64,000 nt of DNA from Bacteroidales bacterium WCE2004 (lineage in GTDB: Bacteria > Bacteroidota > Bacteroidia > Bacteroidales > UBA932). The position numbers were made by a program, and so were the translations under genes. The DNA lies in the NCBI GenBank assembly GCA_900167895.1, contig FUZR01000002.1:434001-498000 (forward strand), read 5' to 3'. Positions 33,403-40,345 of the stretch are shown here, one piece after another. The first letter of the stretch is position 1, and each line of letters opens with the position of its first letter. Under the pieces are notes generated by a model. The model was not told the origin of the DNA and ran no database searches. It was given only the letters and a program-made list of their open reading frames with translations.

Positions 33403-36309
33403 CTAGAGCATATTGTACATCGCATCCTGCACGCGGCCGTTCTTGGCCGGATTCATCTTGCCGAAGTTCCACTTGACGGAGAACATGGCAAAACGCCCCA
33501 TCACAAGACTGTATCTGTCTTCGACGAACTCCGCATCGACATAGCGCTGCAGGGAACGCTGCTGGTTCAGCAGGTCGGCGATGCCCAGGCTGAGGGTGAA
33601 CGCCTTGACCGTCTTGCTGACGCCCAGGTTCCAGGTACAGAACGGTTTGTTGTAACCGGTGCCATAGCCCAAGAAATGCGCATAAGAGATATCCGTATTG
33701 AATTCCCAGCCGTTCAGGGTCTCGTAGCGCAGTTCGAGTTCATGATGGAAATCCCAATAGTCCGTGTTCGCGGAAGGGTCCAGGCTGTAGCGGCGCCGGT
33801 TGTATTCGGCAGACGAAGACAACGAGGCCGAGAAACGCTCCAGCGAGTACTCGAGCGTCAAGGAGCCCCGGGTGCTGGACGCCGTCGAACGGCTCTCGGC
33901 GAAACCGCTCTGCCCGTCGTAGAAGCGGGATCCGGTCGCATCTCCCCAGAAATCCGCCATGAAAGCGTTGTAGTCGAAGGTCGCCACGTCCATTCCGGCC
34001 CGGCGGCCGCGCGCCTGGTAGCCGGTGCTCACGGACATGTCATAGTTCACGTAAACGTCGATGTTCCAGTTCCGCGACGCGCCGAGCGGCCGCTGCCAGG
34101 ACAGGTAGCCGTAATAGTCGAGCGTCGGCTTGCGGGTGTTGACCGGCACGGAATACCGCACGCCGTCCGGGTCGAACCAGGACGCGGACACGATGCCGCG
34201 GCGGATCATCGAGCCGCTGAGATAGATTCCCAGATAGGAGAAGGTCTTCTTGTCGTTGTAGCTCCAGTTCAAGGAGGCGGAATGCCGGAACGACGGCTTG
34301 AGATAGACATTTCCGGTGGAGATCTGAAGCGGGTTCGAGATATCCAGCACGGGAGCGATCCGGGTCCCGGAGACCTGGTTGGATTCTCCCCTGTAGTTGA
34401 TGGATAAACTGTGCCCGTTGCTGCCGGTACGGACGGACAGGTACGGCGCCCAGTCATGCAGCCACTCGCCGATGCCCGTGGATATCTCCCGGCCCAGCGA
34501 GCGGGACCGGACCTCATTGCGGGTCTGGTTGTGCTGCACGCCGAAGAAGAACTGCTTGCTGTCCTTCTTGTACTGCATCTGGAGGCTCTGGTCCAGGAGG
34601 AGGTAATCGCTGCGCGAATATGAGGAATAATACTCGTTGTCCGAGCCGTCGGGGTTGAAGGCATCCTTGCCGGTGGTCTGCCGCCGCCAGCGTGCATCGG
34701 CGATGACGGCCAGGCCCCAGCTTTCGCCGAAAGGCTCCAGGTAGGAAAGGTTGCCGCCGACCATCTGGCCGTTGCCGGCACCTTCATAGCGCAGCTGGCG
34801 CGGCGTGGCGTCGGCGCCATACCAGGTCCGGGAATCTTCCTCGCTCTGGCTGCTGTCGTTCTTCAGGTTGTAGTTGATGCCGAGGGACAGGGCGCGGCGC
34901 GCCTTGCCCAGATCCTTGACGCCGGCACCAAGATAGCCATTGGCCCGGAAGGCCTGCTTCCGGGCAGACTGGCCGGCGACGGTACGGTTGAGCTCCGCGC
35001 CCCGGCCATCCAGGGTGGCGGACTCTTCGTGCGAAGTCGAGCCGCCGTTGCTGAAACGGAAGCGGGGCCGGAAGACGAAGTTGAACTTTTTGGTGTCCTT
35101 CTTCTTCAGTTCGAACCCGACGTTGACGCGGTTCTCGTGGTTCAGATAGCTCGACAGGCTTTCCGACGACAGCGGGTCCTCCCCCACCACGGCGGACAGG
35201 CGCGAGGTCCGCTGCCGGGACACCTGGTCGTTGAAATTGTAGCTGACGCTGGCCGTAGACTCCATCCCCTTGATGCGGTCGGAGTTCAGGTTGGCGCCGA
35301 CCATCGCGGAGGTCTTCAGCCCGTCGAACAGCGAATTGAAATCCAGGTCCTCCAGATCCTCTTCCCCACCGATATAGATGAGGCTGGGGCTGCCGGGCTC
35401 CCGGGCGTTCGCACCGTTCGCGAGCAGCGTCAGCTGGTCCTTCTCGTTATAGCCGCTGAGCAGGAAATTGCCGCTGTACAAGCCGTGCCGGTCGTCGCTC
35501 AGACCCGCTTCGTCGCGGCCCTGCCTGTAGCCGCCGCCCAGCTTGACGTTGCCGAACCAGCCCTCCTTGTATTCCTCCTTGAGTTCCAGGTCCATCACCT
35601 TCTCCCGGTTGTCCTGGGAGGCGATGCCCGTGAAGGCAGCCTCCTCATTCTCCCGGTCGATGACCTTGATCTTGTCCACGATCTTGGCAGGAAGGTTCTT
35701 GAGGGCGGCGGAAGGGTCGTTGAAGAAGAAGGTCCGGCCGCCGACGGTGATCTTGTCCACCGGTTCGCCGTTCACCTTCACCGTGCCGTCCTCCGCGATC
35801 TCCATGCCGGGCATCTTCTTGATCAGGTCCTCCAGCATCGCGTTGTCGCCGACATGGAAGGAAGACACGTTGTAGATCAGCGTGTCCTGCCGGACCTCGA
35901 TGGCGTTTCCCACCGCCGTAATGGATGCCGCGTCGATGATTTCAGGATTCTCCTCCAGCTTGATGACGCCGAGGTCTTCCTCATAGTTGCGGAAGTTATA
36001 GTCTTTGGCGAAGGGCGTGTAGCCGATCAGCTCCACGTTGAGCCGGTATCGGCCTGTCGGCACGTCGGCGATCTCCACGGCGCCTTTCTGGTCCGAAAGC
36101 GCGAAATGCGTGATGGTCGTGTCCCCCTGACGGTTCAGATACACCGTCGCGAAAGGCAGGGGCTCTTCGCTCCGTGCATCCTGCACCTGGAGCTTGACCT
36201 TGATGTTGCGGTTGTTCTGGAACATCTCATAGTCCATCACGTACACTTGCGCATGGGCAGCGCCTGCCAGCAGGATGCCCGCCAAAAGGGCAAGGAAAGT
36301 TTTTCTCAT
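33403..36309 (-). CDS. TonB-dependent receptor-like outer-membrane beta-barrel protein
   Basis: A 968-residue outer-membrane protein: signal peptide (to about residue 20, GAAHAQ), a carboxypeptidase-like regulatory domain (VQDARSEEPLPFATVYL...PTGRYRLNVELIGYTPF), a plug-like domain with GDNAMLEDLIKKMPGMEI and VNGEPVDKITVGGRTFFFNDP, then a large barrel. This layout is the OMP_b-brl_3 group without a typical TonB box and without a SusD partner. The short motif KKMPGMEIAEDGTVKVNG is common to the group. It could transport peptides or metals; ligand unknown. No clear -7 box precedes it. Confidence 0.86.
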   Translation of the reverse strand: MRKTFLALLAGILLAGAAHAQVYVMDYEMFQNNRNIKVKLQVQDARSEEPLPFATVYLNRQGDTTITHFALSDQKGAVEIADVPTGRYRLNVELIGYTPFAKDYNFRNYEEDLGVIKLEENPEIIDAASITAVGNAIEVRQDTLIYNVSSFHVGDNAMLEDLIKKMPGMEIAEDGTVKVNGEPVDKITVGGRTFFFNDPSAALKNLPAKIVDKIKVIDRENEEAAFTGIASQDNREKVMDLELKEEYKEGWFGNVKLGGGYRQGRDEAGLSDDRHGLYSGNFLLSGYNEKDQLTLLANGANAREPGSPSLIYIGGEEDLEDLDFNSLFDGLKTSAMVGANLNSDRIKGMESTASVSYNFNDQVSRQRTSRLSAVVGEDPLSSESLSSYLNHENRVNVGFELKKKDTKKFNFVFRPRFRFSNGGSTSHEESATLDGRGAELNRTVAGQSARKQAFRANGYLGAGVKDLGKARRALSLGINYNLKNDSSQSEEDSRTWYGADATPRQLRYEGAGNGQMVGGNLSYLEPFGESWGLAVIADARWRRQTTGKDAFNPDGSDNEYYSSYSRSDYLLLDQSLQMQYKKDSKQFFFGVQHNQTRNEVRSRSLGREISTGIGEWLHDWAPYLSVRTGSNGHSLSINYRGESNQVSGTRIAPVLDISNPLQISTGNVYLKPSFRHSASLNWSYNDKKTFSYLGIYLSGSMIRRGIVSASWFDPDGVRYSVPVNTRKPTLDYYGYLSWQRPLGASRNWNIDVYVNYDMSVSTGYQARGRRAGMDVATFDYNAFMADFWGDATGSRFYDGQSGFAESRSTASSTRGSLTLEYSLERFSASLSSSAEYNRRRYSLDPSANTDYWDFHHELELRYETLNGWEFNTDISYAHFLGYGTGYNKPFCTWNLGVSKTVKAFTLSLGIADLLNQQRSLQRYVDAEFVEDRYSLVMGRFAMFSVKWNFGKMNPAKNGRVQDAMYNML

Positions 36310-36361
36310 TCTGGTATTTTTTGATTAGGTAAATATGCTCATTATTTGTGACAAAACCAAA

Positions 36362-36395
36362 GCCGGGAGCGGAGAATGGCTCTTCCGCTCCCGGC
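36362..36395 (-). terminator. Intrinsic terminator after the BlaI-M56 unit
   Basis: GCCGGGAGCGGA at 36362-36373 pairs with TCCGCTCCCGGC at 36384-36395 (12 bp, 10-nt loop). On the minus strand it is followed by a U-rich stretch (TTTGGTTTTG). Confidence 0.65.
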
Positions 36396-36417
36396 AATAG
36401 GCTGCTACTTCTGCATT

Positions 36418-36507
36418 TTAGAATTTATAGAGGACGCCGATGGAGAGATTGCTCTTTTCGCCGGCGGATCCATTGAAAGCGAAATCACCTTCGCTGGGAC
36501 CGCTTGA
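36418..36507 (-). pseudogene. C-terminal remnant of an outer-membrane barrel protein gene
   Basis: On the minus strand, in a frame different from the M56 gene, 29-30 codons are open up to the TAA at 36418-36420 and end FAFNGSAGEKSNLSIGVLYKF. The alternating pattern and the terminal SIGVLYKF are those of the last strand of a beta-barrel outer-membrane protein, recognised by the BAM machinery. No start codon or upstream part exists: the frame stops at 36511 and the M56 gene overlaps it by about 23 bp. It looks like the tail of a deleted gene joined to the 3' end of the M56 gene. Confidence 0.5.
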
Positions 36508-38056
36508 GGTTCAGGACGACCACGCCGTTCTTTCCCTTGTCGCCGTACTTCGCCGTGGACTCAGCGTCCTTCAGGACATCCATGGAGTCAATCGTCGCCG
36601 GATCGATCTTCTCGAACTCGGCGCGGCTGACCTCCCGCTCCTCGCCCCCGGGCCGCCGGACAATGAACAGCGGGTCGGCGTTGAGCGATCCTGCTTCTTT
36701 CAGCGTGACGATGACCACGCCGTTCTTTCCCTTGTCGCCGTACTTCGCCGTGGATTCGGTGTCCTTCAGGACCTCCATGGAATCGATCGTGGCCGGATCG
36801 ATCTTCTCGAACTCGGCGCGGCTGACTTCCTTCTCCTCGCCCCAGGGCTGCCGGACAATGAACAGCAGGTTGGCATCACCTTCGCCTGTATAGCGCACGC
36901 GGACCGCGGATCCGGCCCCGGCGTTATCGCCATCCTTGTAGTTGAGCGTCGCGCTGAACGTTCCTGCTTCTTTCAGGGTGACGATGACCACACCGTTCTT
37001 CCCCTTGTCGCCGTACTTCGCGATGGAGTCGGCGTCCTTCAGGACCTCCATGGAATCAATCGCGGCCGGATCAATCGCACCGAGCTCCTCCTGACTGATC
37101 TCCTTCTCCTCGCCGGAAGCCTGGCGCAGGATGCAGAGCGGTGCCGCGCCCTCTTGCGTAACTCGCACTTTTACACTACCTTTGTCTGCAGGAACGAACA
37201 CGGTCTGTGCCTGAAGGCTGAGACCCACACACACGAGCGGGAGCAGATACAGCACCCGCAGCCCTCTCATCAGAGGGGATTTGGATTTTGACATCATAGT
37301 AATACGATTTTTAAGGATACTGTGATTAAAGCTGTTGGCAACCGAGTAGCCGCTCTTGCTGACAGCTTTTCTTATAAGTAAATACTGATATTCTTTCAGG
37401 TTGGTCCCACTCCGGAGCACGGCGTCGTCCGCCTCGTACTCGTGCAGCTCCTGCAGGTCCGCGCGGAGCATCCAGATGGCCGGGTTGAACCACTGCATCG
37501 CCGACATGAAGTCCACCAGCAGCAGGTCCACGGAGTGCCTGTAGGCGATGTGCGCCTTCTCGTGCGCGATGATGGGCGCATGCTGCCCCTCCAGGTCCTT
37601 GCGGGACAGGACGATATACTTCATCCAGCTGAACGGGTCGATGTCCCGCTCCGTGACGACGATCCGGCAGCCGTCCTCCTCGCGGACCAGCTCCCCGCGC
37701 CGGATGATGCGGCGAATGGAGAGGATGGACACCAGCGCGCGGGCCAGCACGAAGGCCACGCCGGCGAAGAACAGGACGGCCAGGGCCACCTGCCACCAGG
37801 GGGTGGCGGGGGCCGCGGCGACCGGCGCAAGCGCCGCGTCCGCCGCGGCCGCGCCCACCTCGATGGGCGGCATCTCCACAACCTTGCGGACGGTGATGAT
37901 GCAGAACGGCAGCAGGAAGCTCAGCACCGTCGCGCCCAGCAGCACCACGCGGTTGAAACGGTGGAAGGTCTCCTTCTTGAGGAGCAGGCGGAAAAACATA
38001 TAGAAAATGGCCAGCGCCACCGCCACCTTCGCCTCGTAGATCAGGAAAGTCATCAT
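36485..38056 (-). CDS. BlaR1-like M56 family metallopeptidase with three plug-like repeats
   Basis: A 523-residue membrane sensor-protease. The N-terminal half has four hydrophobic segments and the zinc motif HEKAH (H165, E166, H169) with downstream EYEADDAVL, as in BlaR1/MecR1. A further membrane segment lies near residue 270 (LYLLPLVCVGLSLQAQ). The C-terminal half has three copies of about 40 residues of the type IDSMEVLKDxxSxAKYGDKGKNGVVIV, which resemble the TonB-receptor plug motif, instead of a penicillin-binding domain. The BlaI-type repressor gene lies 3 bp upstream. It probably senses an envelope signal and inactivates the repressor by proteolysis. Confidence 0.87.
   Translation of the reverse strand: MMTFLIYEAKVAVALAIFYMFFRLLLKKETFHRFNRVVLLGATVLSFLLPFCIITVRKVVEMPPIEVGAAAADAALAPVAAAPATPWWQVALAVLFFAGVAFVLARALVSILSIRRIIRRGELVREEDGCRIVVTERDIDPFSWMKYIVLSRKDLEGQHAPIIAHEKAHIAYRHSVDLLLVDFMSAMQWFNPAIWMLRADLQELHEYEADDAVLRSGTNLKEYQYLLIRKAVSKSGYSVANSFNHSILKNRITMMSKSKSPLMRGLRVLYLLPLVCVGLSLQAQTVFVPADKGSVKVRVTQEGAAPLCILRQASGEEKEISQEELGAIDPAAIDSMEVLKDADSIAKYGDKGKNGVVIVTLKEAGTFSATLNYKDGDNAGAGSAVRVRYTGEGDANLLFIVRQPWGEEKEVSRAEFEKIDPATIDSMEVLKDTESTAKYGDKGKNGVVIVTLKEAGSLNADPLFIVRRPGGEEREVSRAEFEKIDPATIDSMDVLKDAESTAKYGDKGKNGVVVLNLKRSQRR
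36518..37142 (-). repeat. Three in-gene repeats of about 160 bp inside the M56 gene
   Basis: Units lie at about 36518-36677, 36712-36872 and 36983-37142. The first two are close to identical over more than 100 bp (for example the CCCTTGTCGCCGTACTTCGC core); the third is more diverged. The distance is about 194 bp and then about 271 bp, because a 70-bp linker is inserted before the third. They encode the plug-like units and leave the frame intact. Confidence 0.85.
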
Positions 38057-38059
38057 AGC

Positions 38060-38419
38060 CTAGTTCTCTTTTTCAATCAGGTCGATCAGTTCCTTGAGCT
38101 GGTCCACGGAGATCTTCTCCTCCTTGACCAGCGCCGACACCGCATTGATGTAGGAATTGTCGAAATATTTGTCGATCAGGCCCACCAGCGAGCGCTGCTT
38201 GTACTCCTCGCGCGAGACTTTGGCGAAGTACTGGTAGGTGGGTCCATACTCCTTATGGTCGATGAAACCCTCGTCCTGGAGCGTCCGCACCTGCGTGGAC
38301 AGGGTGCTGAAATGCGGCTTCGGTTCCGGGTAGAGCTCCCGCAACTCACGCACGAACAGCGGACCGTTCTCCCAGAAATGGTTCATGATGACCTCTTCTT
38401 TTTTCGTCAGACGTTTCAT
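38060..38419 (-). CDS. BlaI/MecI/CopY family transcriptional repressor
   Basis: A 119-residue winged-helix repressor: MKRLTKKEEVIMNHFWENGPLFVRELRELYPEPKPHFSTLSTQVRTLQDEGFIDH is the DNA-binding half, followed by a dimerisation tail. In the Bacteroidales version the repressor is cleaved on signal from the co-encoded M56 protease. It lies 20 nt after a -7 box and probably represses its own operon. There is no beta-lactamase gene nearby, so its regulon is more likely envelope proteins. Confidence 0.92.
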   Translation of the reverse strand: MKRLTKKEEVIMNHFWENGPLFVRELRELYPEPKPHFSTLSTQVRTLQDEGFIDHKEYGPTYQYFAKVSREEYKQRSLVGLIDKYFDNSYINAVSALVKEEKISVDQLKELIDLIEKEN

Positions 38420-38439
38420 AAGCGTACGATTGTTCAGCG

Positions 38440-38461
38440 CAAATATAACTAAAAAATTTAG
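38440..38461 (-). promoter_or_regulatory. -7 box and candidate operator of the blaI-type operon
   Basis: Minus-strand TATATTTG (38440-38447) lies 20 nt before the ATG. It is followed upstream by the short palindrome CTAAAAAATTTAG (38449-38461), where a BlaI-type dimer could block polymerase. An outer pair GCGCA/TGCGC (38437-38441 and 38463-38467) frames the region. Confidence 0.45.
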
Positions 38462-38515
38462 CTGCGCAACTATTTCGAGTAAATATTGAATTATTTTTTT
38501 CGGCAGACCGCGCCG

Positions 38516-39259
38516 TCAGCGCAGCATCCGCTGCGAGAGATACGCTTCGAATGCGGCCCGGTAGGCATCGGAGACGTGGATGAACGTGTCCCCGATGGAG
38601 ATGTCGTTGGTGCCGCTCACGGAATCGATCTTGTCCAGGGCGACGATATAGGAGCGGTGCACGCGCATGAACGCGCCCGCGGGAAGCAGCTCCTCGACGG
38701 CTTTCATCGTGATGTGCGTGACGAGCGGACGCTTCTCCGAGCAGAGATGCAGCAGGACATAGTCCTTCATCCCCTCGACATACTTGATGTCGGTGAAGGC
38801 GACCTTGCGCAGCTGCCCCTCGGACTTGACGAAGATGGAATCCTGCTGGCCGGGGCTGCTGCCGGCAGCCGCCTCGGCTGCCTCGGCGCCCTCCACGAGC
38901 GCGAACCACTGTCGGGCCTTCTCGGCCGCCTCCAGGAACTTCTGGTAGCGGATCGGCTTGAGCAGGAAGTCCAGCGCGGACACTTCGTAGCTGTCGAAGG
39001 CGTAGTCCTTGAACGCCGTCGTGAAGATGATGCGCGTGCCCTCCGGGATCATGCGCGAAAGCTCCATCCCGTTGAGGTCGGGCATCTGGATGTCCAGGAA
39101 GACCAGCTGCGGACGCTGCGCGCGGATGGCTTCCAGCGCGGCGACCGGATCGGTGAACGAAGCTTCCAGCGAGAGGAAGGAAGTCTTGGAGATAAAGTTT
39201 TCCAGCATCTTGACGGCCAGCGGCTCGTCGTCGACGACCATGCAGCGCAATTCTTTCAT
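38516..39259 (-). CDS. LytTR-family response regulator
   Basis: A 247-residue response regulator: receiver domain at residues 1-120 with the acidic pocket VVDDE (D10, D11), phospho-acceptor D56 in VFLDIQMPD, and K102 in LLKPIRYQKFL. A Gly/Ala/Gln-rich linker (about 124-140) leads to a LytTR DNA-binding domain (IKYVEGMKDYVLLHL, MRVHRSYIVALDKI). LytTR proteins bind pairs of 9-bp direct repeats spaced 12-13 bp. The gene overlaps the sensor kinase by 4 nt. Possible targets are described at 42918-42999. Confidence 0.94.
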   Translation of the reverse strand: MKELRCMVVDDEPLAVKMLENFISKTSFLSLEASFTDPVAALEAIRAQRPQLVFLDIQMPDLNGMELSRMIPEGTRIIFTTAFKDYAFDSYEVSALDFLLKPIRYQKFLEAAEKARQWFALVEGAEAAEAAAGSSPGQQDSIFVKSEGQLRKVAFTDIKYVEGMKDYVLLHLCSEKRPLVTHITMKAVEELLPAGAFMRVHRSYIVALDKIDSVSGTNDISIGDTFIHVSDAYRAAFEAYLSQRMLR

Positions 39260-40314
39260 CCGATGATGTTTTTCAGGACGATGCGGACGGAATAGGTGCC
39301 GTCCTGCTCTTTCTGTTCGTAGCTATAGGCGCCCGGGTAGATGAGCTCCAGCCGGCGCTTGAGGTTCTCCACGCCGATGCCCGAGCCGATATGGTCCTCG
39401 CCGGCCTTCTCGAAGGTGGAATTCTCGCATTCGAACGCCAGGTCCTTGCCCTCGGCGTGCAGGCGGATGTGCACGAACGAGGCCATCCGGGCGTTGACGC
39501 CGTGCTTGAAGGCGTTCTCGATCGGCGAGATGAAGAGCAGCGGCGCGATGCGCACCTCCTCGGCGGGCAGCTCCCAGGAGGTCGTGACCTCCGTGAGCTC
39601 GTTGCAGCGCAGCTGCATCAGGTGGATATAATTGTTCATGAAGGTCACCTCGCCCGCGAGCGGGACCTTGTCGGTGTCGGTGTCGTAGAGGGCGTAGCGG
39701 AGCGTGTCGCTGAGTTCGCCGATGCTCTCCTGCGCCTTGTCGGGGTCGATCTGCGTGAGGGAAGAGATGTTGTTGAGCGTGTTGAAGAGGAAATGCGGGT
39801 TGAGCTGGTGTTTGAGCCAGGTGAGCTCGGCCTCGGCCGTCTTGCGCTTCTCCTCCTCGAGCTGGACCTCCATCTTGTGCATGCGCACGATATAGCGGAT
39901 GCCCACGGCGGCCACGATGAAGACGCAGTGGAAGAGCGCCGAGGACAGGGCGTTCACCACGTGGAAGGCCCAGAACTCGGACATCTTGATGGGGATGCTG
40001 TCCACCACTTCCTGCGGGATACGGGCGGGATGCAGGAAATGCCGGTTGAGCACGATCAGGAGCACGACATTGACGATCCAGAACCACTTCTTGCGTCCGT
40101 CATGGAACAGGAAATGCGGCACCAGCCCCCAGTAGTTGATCAGGTAGATCACCAGGCAGGGGCACATCATGAAGAAGGACCCGCGCATCACGCCCCAGGC
40201 ATGGTTGGTGTTGCCGGACACGAAGATGTTGACGGCCGCAGGAAGCAGAAAGACGGCAGCCCAGACTGCTATCTGGGCCACTGTCAGGACGGAGTTTTTG
40301 TTTTGCTTGCCCAT
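39256..40314 (-). CDS. LytS-type sensor histidine kinase
   Basis: A 352-residue membrane histidine kinase. Four hydrophobic segments fill residues 8-145. A coiled linker (EVQLEEEKRKTAEAELTWLK) is followed by the phospho-accepting motif QLNPHFLFNTLNNI (H174), and the ATPase domain has SPIENAFKHGV and GSGIGVENLKRRL. There is no large sensor domain, so the signal is probably read in the membrane. It is transcribed first, with its regulator next, just downstream of the barrel gene at 40346-42850. A -7 box lies only 7 nt before the ATG. Confidence 0.94.
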   Translation of the reverse strand: MGKQNKNSVLTVAQIAVWAAVFLLPAAVNIFVSGNTNHAWGVMRGSFFMMCPCLVIYLINYWGLVPHFLFHDGRKKWFWIVNVVLLIVLNRHFLHPARIPQEVVDSIPIKMSEFWAFHVVNALSSALFHCVFIVAAVGIRYIVRMHKMEVQLEEEKRKTAEAELTWLKHQLNPHFLFNTLNNISSLTQIDPDKAQESIGELSDTLRYALYDTDTDKVPLAGEVTFMNNYIHLMQLRCNELTEVTTSWELPAEEVRIAPLLFISPIENAFKHGVNARMASFVHIRLHAEGKDLAFECENSTFEKAGEDHIGSGIGVENLKRRLELIYPGAYSYEQKEQDGTYSVRIVLKNIIG

Positions 40315-40321
40315 ATCAGGA

Positions 40322-40329
40322 CAAATATA
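40322..40329 (-). promoter_or_regulatory. -7 box for the LytS-LytTR pair, very close to the start codon
   Basis: Minus-strand TATATTTG (TAnnTTTG) ends 7 nt before the ATG at 40314, so the transcript would start at or next to the start codon (leaderless or nearly so). Confidence 0.5.
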
Positions 40330-40345
40330 ATGATTTTCTGTGAGT

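Noticed and set aside
36518-37142. A CRISPR-like array from the regularly recurring 160-bp blocks
   Set aside because: The blocks are in frame within the M56 gene, too long for CRISPR repeats, and no cas genes are present.
38060-38419. BlaI/M56 pair as a beta-lactam resistance locus
   Set aside because: No beta-lactamase or PBP2a gene is in the window, and the M56 protein lacks a penicillin-binding domain.
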